This document shows positions 45,240 through 56,809 of a stretch of 64,000 nucleotides of DNA, piece by piece (positions within the stretch are counted from its first letter, which is position 1; every line of letters begins with the position of its first letter). This stretch comes from Gigaspora margarita (taxonomy: Eukaryota; Glomeromycota; Glomeromycetes; Diversisporales; Gigasporaceae), in NCBI GenBank assembly GCA_009809945.1, contig WTPW01000154.1, positions 144,737-208,736 on the forward strand. Reading direction: 5' to 3'. A model generated the notes under the pieces. That model searched no databases and was not told the DNA's origin. It saw only the letters and a list, made by a program, of their open reading frames with translations. Made by a program: the position numbers and the translations under genes.

Positions 45240-45800
45240 TAGATCATAAGTCTACAAGCTCTTCTGCTACATTTTGAATCTCTCTAAATCTTGTACTATG
45301 TTTATCCTAAATCTAATAACTCTATGCTGTATTCATTTCAAATTTATTTATCATTCTATATTCATCAAATCTACCTAATTATTGTACTATGCTTGTTCTA
45401 ATTATTGTGCTATACTATCATACTATGCTTATTTCAATTATCAAGTCACGTTTATTCTATCATGCTATGTTCCTTTTGAATCTATTTAACTATCTTCATT
45501 TCAAAGATCGTATTATATGTGTTTTTACTATTATACTATTTTTTTTTAACTCTCATACTACATCCATCCCAACTATCATGCTATTTTTATCCCAGCTATT
45601 GCTACTTTTTAACCAACTACCATATTATATTTATTTCTAATCTACCTATCAGATTATATTTATCCTAACTATTGTGCTCTGTTTATTCTTATTAACATGC
45701 TATATTCATTTAACTAATATGCTGCATTTGTCTTAACTATAGTGCTATATTTGTTCTTACTATAATACTATGTTCATTTGTTCTTGTGGATTATTTAAAC
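45240..45800. repeat. Degenerate ~24 bp tandem repeat
   Basis: Many variants of CTATTGTGCTATATTTATCCTAA in one orientation. The 83-residue frame within it is a repeat artefact. Confidence 0.6.
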
Positions 45801-45873
45801 ATGTGCTTGCAAGTTTCTAAAGATAAACTAAATGATATAAAAAACTATCTAGTACACTAGTACCTAGGGGTTA

Positions 45874-46027
45874 GGGCCGTGTCATTAATCACCTGATTAT
45901 TTTTTATTAGGGGCCTACCCCCCTCCCCCCTCTTTAATATAGATTTGATCAGGTTCCTATATATAATTTTACCATTTTTTTACCCCCCCTCCCCTCCTAA
46001 AAAATCATCTGATTTTTGTCACTCCCC
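45874..46027. mobile_element. Harbinger-like MITE (154 bp), TTA target
   Basis: GGGCCGTGTCATTAATCACC ... TTTTTGTCACTCCCC flanked by TTA (45871-45873, 46028-46030). Reverse-oriented sibling of 9447-9595. Confidence 0.9.
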
Positions 46028-46261
46028 TTAGTAAAACTACAGGGGACAACTTATTATTATATATAGCTAATAAAAATGTCATATATTATTCTGTGTAATG
46101 ATCATCTAGATTTATAAGATTTTAAAATAAAAAAAATTTGCTATATTATACTAATGAACTTTTAGCAATATTAATTAGTCACTGATTCAAAACATATTAT
46201 TGCTGTATTCTATTTATTTTGTATAGTAGGTTTATATAAACATTGGATATATTTTCATGTT

Positions 46262-46545
46262 TATAGAAGTTTTCAAGAATAGTTGAAATTGTGAGTATTA
46301 AAATTTGGCTTTATTGCTTAAATTTACTACATAGGGTCAAACTTTTTTGACTGCAATTCATAGGAATCAAGCTTTTGATAGTTCGTATTTAAACCATGTT
46401 CATAGAAGTTAGAACTAAGTTTTCAAGAATAGTTGAAATTGTAAGTGTTAAAATTTGGCTTTACTTAAATTTACTATATACATTGACTACAATTCATAGA
46501 AATCAAGCTTTTAATAGCTCATATTTAGAAATGCTACATTTATAG
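46262..46545. repeat. Direct duplication, period about 149 bp
   Basis: AAGTTTTCAAGAATAGTTGA with AATTGTGAGTATTAAAATTT at about 46268 recurs at 46417, as does TCATAGGAATCAAGCTTTTG at 46360 and 46497. Confidence 0.8.
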
Positions 46546-47207
46546 GGTCTAATATATATTTGAGTCAGTATCAAAGATTGCATTTAAGAGGTATCATATT
46601 TAAGGGCATTTGTCTGACTATATAAACTAGTACACTATACTTAGTATTGTTATAGGACAGCTTTGGACTAGAGATTGGACCCATCAAAAAAATTACTACT
46701 CGGATCACCTGGTGGGTTGAACCCATGAGTTAGTCAGATGATTGACAGATACACCTGGGTAAAGATTTTACTCACGGATTACTCAGGTGATCAACAGGTA
46801 CACCTATATAGAGATTGATAACCTGATAATCTAAGAATTTTTTAATAAGAAAATAATTAATTTGAATTTCTAAAATTTAATTTATACTAGTGTAATAGGT
46901 AGTGCTTCATACCAATCATTTTATTTACTGATTCTTTTTAACTATGATAGTTCTTATTAATTATTGCAATACATGCTATTTCAATGATTATAGTATGTGT
47001 TAATTTAGTTTGTGTTGGGATAATGTGATTTCTATTATAAATTCTGTCATAGAACATACTATTTGGCTAATCACAGTATGGCAGTACATGGTTGAGTTGG
47101 TTTGCATTAAAATCATCATAAAAAATCTTGTTGCAAAACTTGCCATCTTAGCAATACATAGTATATGGTTAAATTATAATAGTTTACATTAAAATTAGGG
47201 TATAGAC
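46546..47207. other. AT-rich stretch, decayed repeats
   Basis: No gene. ATTGTTATAGGACAGCTTTGG at 46641 resembles the end of the small element at 55829, and CCAT/GATGAGTTAG words between 46690 and 46830 are repetitive. Confidence 0.4.
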
Positions 47208-47262
47208 ATTTATTACCTGATTTTTTAGGGGAGAGGGGGTCAGAGGGATTATCAGGTGGTAA
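47206..47262. mobile_element. Truncated Harbinger-like MITE end
   Basis: TTAGGGTATAGACATTTATT then ACCTGATTTTTTAGGGGAGA matches the left end of the 12396/45874 family; the right end is missing. Confidence 0.6.
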
Positions 47263-48637
47263 ACTTTTGAAAGATAAATATTTAAAATTATACAAGATGT
47301 ACAAGATATTACTTAAAGAAATATTGCTTTACTTCAAGATAAGGATGATTTGAACCAAGCAAATACTGCATTACAAGATTTATATATATAAAAATATAAT
47401 AAATAAGCTTAATATTTGTTTTAGTTGCTTTTAATTTTTAAAAATATCATTAAAATCTTTACGTAATATTTTTTTAATGAAGAAAAATGCATCAATTTTT
47501 TATTAGAAAAAGAAATTTTAAAAGATAAACAAAACTGTGAAATTTGCAATTCAGCAATAACTTGATATATTAATTATTATAGATGTAAAAATAAAGAATG
47601 CAACAAAATAGAATCAATATTTAAAAATACTATTTTTTCAAATAGTAATATTAAATGCAATGATATTCTGTTAATTGGATATTTTTGGTTATACAAATTG
47701 AATTATACTTCAATTAGTATGATGACAACCTTTTCATCAGTTACAATTATAAAATTTGTAAATTTATTTAGAGATTTAGCAATTTCAAAATTGATACTTG
47801 AAGACTTTATCATTGGAGGAAAGAATATTATTTGTGAAATTGATGAAAGCAAATTCAAAAAATATGAAGATTTTTGGGTTGTAGGTTATTGAGTTATAAA
47901 AAATTTTTTATAATATGAAAATAATATAAACTATTTAATTTTTATATTTTATATAGGTAGAGTTAAATGAACAAAAGAAAAAAAATGCTTTTTTGTTATA
48001 ACAAAAAATTGAGAAGCACCAACTTTGAGAAGAATAATTAAACAATATATAAAACCAAAGTCAATAGTTCATACTGATTATTGGAAGGGATATACATTAG
48101 CAAATTATATATATGTAATCTTACTTAAGATATTACAGCCCGTAATATAATAAAAATCTTACGTTTGATACGATTTATTATGTAATATATTATGTTATAT
48201 TACGGTAATATTACGGTTATTATTTCGAAATATTTCGAAATATATTGCGAAATAAATTAACAAAAAAAAGGGTCGCAAGAGGTAATATTTTGCATATTAT
48301 ATGATGATTTCGCATTTTTTTGTATTGTTTTGCAAATTTTCCTGAATTTTCAAAATTTGTAAAAAATAAATTAACAATATACATATTCATATAATCTTGC
48401 TTTTTTACAGATTTTCGCATAGTTTCACAATTTAATATAAAAATTTTATATTTATTTATTATTATTATACATTATATTTTACATTTATTAAATATACATT
48501 TTTAATTAATATTACATACTTTATTATATATTACATTATTAGTATTATTTATATTATTACAAATATTTTAAACTACCTTTGCACTTCGTTGCATCTATTT
48601 CTATTACTATATACAAAAAACTAGCCCTATTTTAAAC

Positions 48638-48640
<3 letters not shown>

Positions 48641-48668
<28 letters not shown>

Positions 48669-48730
48669 NATAATACTCATTATAAATATTGTATAAATAT
48701 AAAGGTAAATAATAATTTAATTATAATTAT

Positions 48731-48776
<46 letters not shown>

Positions 48777-51222
48777 TGAGGTCTTGCCTCAGTTTCTTTA
48801 TTAAGCAAATATCTAAGTACATTAGTTATTACAATGCATTACATATTTCTATCTAAAAACTGAAACTTGGGCTAGTTTACCCACAACCCATACTTTGCTA
48901 CGTAGGGTCAAAGTCCCTGCCTAGTCTATGATCATATTTATGTAATTGGGTAAGGTGCTATATTTTATGAAAAGTTGATACCACTTCTCTAGTTTGACCT
49001 GTATATGACGTGCATGTGTTCTTAGGCAGTGTAAGTCAGATATTAGGGATGAGGCCGTCTTTACTCTGGGACTCGGATTGGTTGTTTGTTCTGTACTTGG
49101 CCCGTTTACTGCTTGGCACCTTGGTATCCAGATATCTTTGTAGATTTGGCTTGTAATTTTGTATAGTAGAAGAACTGACAAATTGTATTTAGATTTTGGT
49201 ATCTTTGCAGTGTTATTAATTTCGTGGGCAGTGGCTTTTGAAAGCAAGCTGAGCGTTACCCTACTAATGTTTGTTTGTGAGTCAGCATGGCCGATTTGGT
49301 TAGTAATATATCTTACTATCCAGTTAACGTTAGTCGCCGACCGGGCCTGGTACTTGTTAAGGATTCTTGTTACTGTTTTCATGATTATTCATCTCAGGCT
49401 GATATTATTTTTGCTGCATGTTAGAAGGTGATAGTTGCTTTCGCCGGTGTATTGGCATCTAGGGCATATTGGAGATATATATTGCTTTGGGTTACGCCTG
49501 TGTAAAACGTCTTGTGTAGGGAGTTCTTCCATAAGCAACTTGAGTTTGAAGGCCTTAAGTTTGGAGTACTTTGGATTTGACTTACATGTTGTTGGGGCGT
49601 AGCGGAAATTTATGAACTTCTGGAATGAGGCCCAATCTGCCTCCATTTTAATCAGGTCCCAGACTAGAAACCATGTCTGTGATTGCTACTGAGCGATATG
49701 TGTCGCATTCTGTATGTATCGAACGAATCGACGCATGTTATGTTCGACCGGTATTCCCAGCCAGATCAGTTGTATAAGATCATGGCGCAGTTTGGTATAG
49801 TAGATTTTTGCCTTAATCAGTGGGGTATCATGATTATGTTTTGATTGAGGTGTAGAGGTAATACATTCAAATTCTAAGGCAAGGTTCTTTCGTGTAGTTA
49901 TGGTTTTCCATGTGAGCTAGCTTGGCCCGTGGGTTTTGTTTAGCAGAGCAGAAGTATTTTGTAGCGGTGTGTCATGGGTAGTTCTAGCTATTGCTATAAA
50001 GTAATGTTCTTTTGAGATAATTTTTCCTTTTGTCCCTCTGGGGAGCATTAAGGCTATGTATATTAATGCTAAGATAAGCTTCTTCACTGTTGCTGGCCAG
50101 GTAGGTACCGTAACTTGTAGCAGGAAGTCGACTGCAGGAGCAGAACATGTAATTACTTCTTCTTGTATACCTTCAACAATCCGTTGCTGTGGTGTTAAAA
50201 AAAATGTGGTTATTTTTTGCTTGTATATAAGGGATTGTAGCTTCTCTAAAATGCTGATTGCTTTCTTGTCTTCAATAATGCCTAGCATGTAGTTTAGTTT
50301 GGAAGGTCCTGGGGTTATGGTAGTGGGGATCTTTGGTTTAATCAGTGTATACAGACAGAGGTTTGTAGGGTTTGCCCGCAGTCATTTTTTGCTGTCTACC
50401 ATTATGAGCATGAGCTTATTGATGTCGACTTTTCTTGTACATTTTTTTTTGCGAGAAGTAGGTCATTTTGATAGCATCCTGCGCATGGGCACAGTTGCTG
50501 ATTTGCTGTATTGAGTGTCCAGTGGTTGATGGTTGCCTGGTTGTCCTTTATGGATGATACCTGACCAATGAAGTTAGAGTTGAAAGAGCGATCAGTTGCC
50601 CAGTCTGCTCTTTTTGCAGGTGACAGGTCATGTGTATAGGGGTTTGGTGTTAGAAGCAGATTGTTATCTTGATGTGAGATATTGCTTGCATATTTCCTCT
50701 CTCAACATTTGGTACCATTTGGGTTCTCTTCCTCTAGGTATGACCTGTGTGTTGTGGGGCAACTTGAACCAAGATAGTACGTGGTCGTGCTTGTGTGTAG
50801 TGCATTGTTCGATAGCTCTTATATTTAGCTTGTTCAATTTGCTTTTGATAAGGTTAGGTCTGTGCATGTGCCTTATTATTGCGTCTATAGATGTTCTCAT
50901 GTCTGTTAATGGTATAGGCCACTCCCTATCACTGTTAAAGAAGGCTATTTGGAGCTTAGTGAGGTGCGTTAGTATTTTCGCTAGTAGCATTCTATTGTCT
51001 ATCTGGGGGAGCACAAAGTCTCCTCCAAGAATCGATTTCTTCGTTGAGGCCGCATTCTGAATTTGCTGTAGGCATATACATAGATGGGAAGTCTGGAATT
51101 GTTTGTAGTTTAATTGCCGCTGCAGGATCGCGAGGTGCTGTTGAGACTGGATATCTGACACTGATTTCAGCTCGTACATTTGGTGATTAAAGAAGAGTGA
51201 GCTTGGCACGGATCGTGCCATT
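48641..51222 (-). mobile_element. 5'-truncated LINE retrotransposon (2.6 kb)
   Basis: Target duplication ATTTTAAACTACTTT at 48629-48643 and 51223-51237. Minus-strand orientation with poly(A) tail (read as poly-T, 48641-48760) and 3' UTR starting GAGGTCTTGCCTCAG. The tail is double: poly-T, about 85 bp of AT-rich sequence, then a second poly-T and a poly-A run. GC content is visibly higher than that of the host. Confidence 0.92.
48921..51221 (-). pseudogene. LINE ORF2 C-terminal part, broken
   Basis: Minus-strand frames in order: 51221-50664 (post-RT/thumb region, ending REPKWYQMLREE), 50288-49917 (RNase H-like stretch with WPATVKKLILALIYIAL), 49646-49389 (APTTCKSN ... CPRCQYTGESNYHLLTC, a CCHC-type knuckle) and 49382-48921 (C-terminal tail, IWIPRCQAVNG). 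The catalytic reverse-transcriptase core lies upstream and is absent through 5' truncation. Frameshifts separate the blocks. The plus-strand frames of 70-150 residues over the same DNA are shadows. Confidence 0.82.
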
Positions 51223-51429
51223 ATTTTAAACTACTTTCGCACTTCGTTGCATCTAATTCTATTACTATATACAAAAAACTAACCCTATATACTTATTTTC
51301 GCTCACCCCAAAGTTAGCTATTATCTTTGCTTCTTTGATTTCTATCATCTTTGCTTTGGCTATTTCTTTTGTTTCGGCTATAACCTTCATTTCGTTCTCT
51401 TTTTCTAAATACTTCAAAGAAGTGAAAAA

Positions 51430-52170
51430 AATAAAAAAAAACATTTCTCAGAAGTGTTAGTGTTCTTGCAAATTGCTGGAAAAATCTAGTATGTTCTTGC
51501 AAAGTGCCAGAGGAGTTAAAGCTGGTGTTCTTGTAAAGTCTCGGAAAAGTCGCAAAGTGTCGAAGAAGTTAGAAATAAATAAAATAAAATAAAAATAAAA
51601 AAAAATAAGTAAAAAAAAAAACAAACGAAAAAACAAAATGTGTAAGCAAACTAATAAAAAAAAAATAAACAAAGCCCCAAATCTTCATTTCTCTAAGTAA
51701 GAGTTCACGTTCTTGCAAATTCAAAAGTTGGGTTAATGTTCTTGCAAAATGCCAAAAAAGTCACATAGTGCCAAAAAAGTNNNNNNNNNNNNNNNNNNNN
51801 NNNNNNNNNNNNNNNNNNNNNNNNNNNNNNNNNNNNNNNNNNNNNNNNNNNNNNNNNNNNNNNNNNNNNNNNNNNNNNNNNNNNNNNNNNNNNNNNNNNN
51901 NNNNNNNNNNNNNNNNNNNNNNNNNNNNNNNNNNNNNNNNNNNNNNNNNNNNNNNNNNNNNNNNNNNNNNNNNNNNNNNNNNNNNNNNNNNNNNNNNNNN
52001 NNNNNNNNNNNNNNNNNNNNNNNNNNNNNNNNNNNNNNNNNNNNNNNNNNNNNNNNNNNNNNNNNNNNNNNNNNNNNNNNNNNNNNNNNNNNNNNNNNNN
52101 NNNNNNNNAAAAAAAAAAAACAAAATGAAAACAAAAAAAATGAAACGAAAACAAAAAATGAAAGAAAATA
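51430..52170. repeat. TTCTTGCAAA-rich satellite block with gap
   Basis: Repeated GTTCTTGCAAAnTGCC phrases, related to the 245 bp units at 58720 and 62630, interrupted by 328 N (51781-52108). The frames across the gap are meaningless. Confidence 0.7.
51781..52108. other. Assembly gap (328 N)
   Basis: Run of N inside tandem repeats, so the true length is uncertain. Confidence 0.99.
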
Positions 52171-52488
52171 AAAATAAAAGGTGAAAAAAAAACAAAATAG
52201 AAGATCTAATTATAAACAAAAGATCTAATCTGATCTTGTAGTACAGAATTTGATCATCATTGAACTATTTCGAACTATTTTGAAAAATCAGTCTAATGCG
52301 CAATCCAGGTTACAGATCTACTAATCCAGCTTGGTTTTCTAGTCCTAAAATATTTTGAAAGAAGTTCAAAATATATCGTAATATATTTCAAAATATTTTG
52401 AAATTATTTTCGTTATATTTCGAAAATTGATATTTCAAAATATTTTGAAATATATTACATTATATTTTGCTTATATTACGGTTCGTAA

Positions 52489-53557
52489 GGGGGCATCTAT
52501 AAATTACGTTATGCTTGAGAGGGGGGGTCCCCTAAAATATAACGATTTTGCAATATGTAGGGGGGGTCCCCTCTAACATAACGCAATTTTTTTCTAAAAA
52601 TTTGTCTAAAACTTGATCCAGTTGTCCAAATTGGTTGATTTTGGTACCATTCAAATCGTCTCGAGGAGAGGATTCGAATGGTACCAATTTTTCATTTGAT
52701 TTGGATTACTGGATCACATTTTATTAACGAAATACTATTAGTTATTATGTTTTCTTATAAAATTACCGTATATTGCCGAAATAAGCTACCTCCGAAAATA
52801 AGCTACCCCCCCTCTTTTGGTCAAGAAACGTAAAAACGTCTTTGACCCGAAAATAAGCTACCCCACGATCGACGAAAGTTGCTACATAGTAAAGTCCAAA
52901 TTTTACTAAGCAAATCGATTAAAGTCGCTTAAGTAAACTTATTCAGAAGATCAAAATACATATACTATAAAATTTTCAACGAAATTGAAGAACTTTTTAT
53001 TAATTGGATTTTAATTTTTATGTTCAACGAAGAGATTAAAATTTTATTAGCAAAATATATTCGTTGAACGTAAAAATTAAAAGTCAAAATAATGAAAAGT
53101 ACTCCAATTCTGATGAAAATTTCAGGATAGATGTAGTTTAGTCTTCCAAATATGTTTACTTAAGCGCTAATATCAGATTTAAATAGTAGAATTTAGACTT
53201 TACTATGTAACAACTATTGGCGATTGAACAAAAATCGATTTTATCTAAAAATAAGCTACCCCCAGATTTTTTGTGTCCAAAATCGTCCAAAAAAGGTAGC
53301 TTATTTTCGGACACATACAGTACTATAAAATCAATAGTATTTCATTAATAAAACGATTTTGGTACTATTGGATTCGTCTCATAGAGACGAATCAAATGGT
53401 ACCAAATCATCCAAATTGGATCACTGGGTCATAATATATTCAAGTTTTTGTAAAATTATATATATAAACATATGGATTTTTAAAAATTTTTTTATATAGT
53501 AGAGAGGGGGTCAAGAGCTACTATGTAGGGGTACATAACGTTATTTATGGATGCCCC
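52489..53557. mobile_element. Harbinger-like GGGGGCATC element (1.07 kb), TAA target
   Basis: GGGGGCATCTATAAATTACG and complemented GGGGCATCCATAAATAACGT, flanked by TAA (52486-52488, 53558-53560). Hairpin modules at about 52612-52727 and 53335-53445. Sibling at 33241-33766 lacks the 555 bp insertion. Confidence 0.92.
52766..53320. mobile_element. pogo-like element (555 bp), TA target
   Basis: CCGTATATTGCCGAAATAAG and complemented CTGTATGTGTCCGAAAATAA with GCTACC, TA on both sides. The sibling at 33500 shows the empty site AAAATTACTATAAAATC. Confidence 0.92.
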
Positions 53558-53769
53558 TAAGACCTTATATAAGATTACACTATTATAAATTTGCTAATGT
53601 AGTCATTTAGATCAATTAAATATGATTTATCGTAGAGTAAATCATTTGAAAAATAGAATTCAACATGGAACTGGAGTTCATACAAATAATGTTGAAGGAC
53701 TATAACAGTGTATAAAATTAAATATATCTACTAGAAATTGTTCTGAACATTTATTAAAAAAACATTTAG

Positions 53770-54000
53770 AAAATCTAAAGAAAAAATTCTATAGTAAAAG
53801 TTCTAAAACAAAAACTTTAAACTTTAAAACACCAAAGTTTTTTAATTATTTTAAAAAATTTTTATAATAAAGTTGATAAAACAGAACTAATATTATATTA
53901 TTTATTTAGAAAGTATATAGCTAAAATTAATATTTAAAGTTTTATTTAAAAAATTTAAAATTTTAAAATTTATGCAAGCAAATTTGCCTGCATAACAAAT
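53770..54000. mobile_element. 3' tail and terminal repeat of the Merlin element
   Basis: Follows the transposase relic and matches 10895-11133, ending GCAAGCAAATTTGCCTGCAT then AACAAATTAAGAGAT. Confidence 0.7.
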
Positions 54001-54716
54001 TAAGAGATGTATATATAATTTGATTTTACATATCTGATATAATGAAATACAAATTCTAGCTATTTTATGAATTGTTATAATTCTTATATTCTTACTATAC
54101 TAGAGTTTCTTATTATTTCTTGCATTCTCTTATACCTAAAAAATCTAAAATTATCTGAATACTAGTAATTTTAAAAATTCTAGGAATTTATACAGCTAAT
54201 AACTATGCCATGTTTTGGAGAGAATGATTTTTTTTTAAAACATATATACAATTAGAAGGTTTGCATATAATAAATAGATTAATTGGTTTAAACTTTATTC
54301 TTTAATTTGTCTTATTATAAAAAATCGATTAATAGTTAATTGATTTAAACTCTATTTTTTAATTTGTCTTATTATAAAGAATTGATTAACATAGTTATAT
54401 TATATAGCATTGCATAATAAATACTGTTTTTATTATTCATAAAAACTATTTATAAACTTGTCATATGAAACTGCACTATTATTAATATAAGAATTATATT
54501 GCTTAAATAATGATAATACAAATTTGTATAATATAGTATTGCTAAAATTTATCTATTCTAACTGCTTATCACTCTAGTTAATAAATATCATTAATTAAAA
54601 TACTAAATTTCTATTGGCTATTATATATATAATGTTTTTTTTGATATTAGATATTATATAAATATTTTAAAAAGAGGGGGGAAGTTATGTTAAACAGAAA
54701 ATCAAATTGGTGTGGC
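54001..54716. other. AT-rich stretch, no gene
   Basis: Two copies of TTGATTTAAACTCTATTTTTTAATTTGTC-like phrase (about 54285 and 54340) form a 60 bp direct repeat; otherwise nothing recognised. Confidence 0.45.
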
Positions 54717-55496
54717 CTAAGTTAACAATACATATCCACTAATTGAAAGTTGTAAAGCTCATCAAGATGCATCTAATAGTAGCTATATCATTCAAATTAG
54801 CTTTGTGGATGGCAAGATATCATTAAAAAATAATTGGCTGACTATATAAAATCCCATATGCAGATTACATATGAAAATTACTATAGGTGAAATGTGGTAT
54901 GCTTCCATCTAAAATTTTTTTCTTATTAAGTTAATAATACATGTCTACTAATTGAAAGTTGTAGAGCTTATTGAAATGCATCTAATAGAAGTTAGATCAT
55001 CCAAATCAGCCTAGTGTATAATGAGATATTATTGAAAAACAATGGGCTAAATATATAAAATCTCTATATAAACAATGTTTGTTTTTTATATAGTTAGCTA
55101 ATCATTTTTTGATAATATCTCGCTATCCACTAGGCTGATTTGGATGATCTAACTATTGTTAGATGCATCTCGACAAGCTCTACAACTTTCAATTAGTGGA
55201 CATGTATTGTTAACTTAGTAAGAAAAATTTTTTAGATGGAAGCATGCTACATTTCACCTATAGTAATTTTCATATATAATCTCATGGGATTTTATATAGT
55301 TAGCCAATCGTTTGTTGATAATATCTCGCTATCTACTAGGCCGATTTGGATGATATAACTACTGTTATATTCATCTTGATGAGCTCTACAACTTTCAATT
55401 AGTGGACATGTAGCATTAACTTAATAAGAAAAAAAATTTAAATAGAAGTATGCTATATTTTAGCACTTTCTAATTGACAGACGGATTATTAATTAA
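54717..55496. mobile_element. Foldback F2, CpG-poor truncated copy
   Basis: Begins within a unit (AAGTTAACAATACATATCCA) and ends ACGGATTATTAATTAA. Lacks the left terminus. Words that read GAGACGCATCTAACGG in the 31497 copy read AAGATGCATCTAATAG here. It truncates the MULE relic that follows. Confidence 0.82.
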
Positions 55497-55828
55497 ATGT
55501 TCAATGAGAGTAATACAATTAACTATGTAGATACTATGCTTACTATCTCATAGCCATCTCCATACTGCTTGCAAAAAATAAAAAACACATAGCAGTAATG
55601 TTGACTTATCCCATGTATTGCATAATGCTTTTCTTTTTGCATTGCAGTCATCAGTCATAATGATTTATGGTTCAACTATAGGCCCATGACCACTAAAAGC
55701 TTCCAATAATATTATATTTTTTAACATGTTTAAAGCCCAAGTAAAAGTTTGAGCTATTTCATCTGATGTGAGTATTATGGCAAGAGGCAAGCTACTAGCT
55801 AGTGCACTTGTTGAAAGAATAGTTAATA

Positions 55829-56110
55829 CAGTATTGTTACGGGACAGCTTTGAACAATGATTTGAACAATTTTGAACAATTTCGAACAATTAAATAAAGT
55901 AAAATTACTTAAAATTTTATTAAAATAACCTATTTTAATTTTAGCTAGAATGTGTTTAGCTCCTAAAAAATATATAGTTATATATTTTTTAGATTGATTT
56001 ATTAATTATTAAAAACTGGACAAGCTTTGGAAAATCTTGAACATTTGGACAATTTTGGTCATAAACAAGCCAAAAAAAAAAAGCTATGGACAGCCAAAAT
56101 GTACAACACT
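55829..56110. mobile_element. hAT-like MITE (282 bp) in the MULE gene
   Basis: CAGTATTGTTACGGGACAGC and complemented AGTGTTGTACATTTTGGCTG, between AGTTAATA and GGTTAATG (8 bp, two mismatches). Removing it joins NTPL to TILSTS in frame, as MULE proteins read. Interior repeats TTTGAACAA. Confidence 0.75.
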
Positions 56111-56291
56111 GGTTAATGGTGTATTAAAGGCATCAAGGGTAGTTGTTGTATCCATATATACTGATTCACTAGCTTGTAACAACATTTCATTAGGTTTGTT
56201 AAAACAATAAGAATAAATAGTTGTCTCAGAACATTTTCTGTTAGTGCAATATATGATTGTATTCAGGCATTTTCTTTGTTACTATTATTAA

Positions 56292-56809
56292 GGGTAGAGG
56301 GTACACAGATCATTTTTATATGGTTTTATATGATATTTTGAAATTTTCATATAAAATTAATATATGCCACTATTAAAACTTTTTTAAATTACAACTAATT
56401 TTTATTAAAATTTCACAAAATATAAATAAACCAATTTATCTATTATGATAAAATTTTGAACTATTATTATATTTTAAAAAAATATAGTTGTATATATTAT
56501 AAAATTTTTCTGGGTTGGTCCAAATTTTTCTGGGTTGCACAAAATCGCCAATTCTGATTGGTCAATTTATGCAAATTTATAAATTAGTTTTATTACTAAA
56601 TTTTAATATCTAATTTTTAAAAATTTATATCTCACTAAGTTTTTAACCAATTTTAATAATTTTACTATTATTAGAATCAGAACAACCTGCTCTACAAACT
56701 TTTCTTAAGTGTTATAATTAGTTTACTTAATATAATTTTTCATAAAATTAAATATAAAAAAAATTCATCATTTATTTTATATATAATTTTAAATTAGTAC
56801 CCTCTATCC
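56292..56809. mobile_element. TTAA-type (piggyBac-like) MITE (518 bp)
   Basis: TTAA on both sides of GGGTAGAGGGTACACAGATC and complemented GGATAGAGGGTACTAATTT. Contains a hairpin half-module at about 56625-56705. Confidence 0.85.

Larger units (their letters stand above)
48095..53599. mobile_element. 5.5 kb TA-target element inside the Merlin gene (copy 1)
   Basis: Ends CATTAGCAAATTATATATAT and complemented CATTAGCAAATTTATAATAG then GTGTAATCTTA, bounded by TA. Removing it with one TA restores the Merlin frame (GYSHLDQLN). Subterminal AT-rich blocks have many TTTCGAAATAT and TTTCAAAATAT words. No transposase is visible, so it is probably non-autonomous, Tc1/mariner-like by target. Holds a LINE, a Harbinger-like element, a 245 bp-type satellite with an assembly gap, and a 72 bp tandem duplication. 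Copy 2 starts at 58287. Confidence 0.9.
47475..53780 (+). pseudogene. Merlin (IS1595/ISXO2-like) transposase, decayed and split
   Basis: Left part: an N-terminal zinc-ribbon (CEICNSAIT, then YYRCKNKECNK) at about 47545-47620, GGKNIICEIDESKF with the first catalytic Asp at about 47836-47856, WVVG, a 72 bp GT-AG intron (47885-47956), TKEKKCFFVITKN, and IVHTDYWKGY with the second Asp at 48069-48092. Right part after the insertion: SHLDQLN, then GTGVHTNNVEG at 53678-53699. Motif order is that of eukaryotic Merlin transposases. TGA or TAA stops lie in the zinc-ribbon region, before TKEKK, after TKN and after VEGL; three fit CGA-to-TGA or TGG changes. A block usually between ESKF and the next K-rich segment is deleted. 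The 5' element end was not found. Confidence 0.87.

Noticed and set aside
50299..51060. Plus-strand frames of 71 and 154 residues
   Set aside because: Antisense shadows of the LINE coding strand; no family features.
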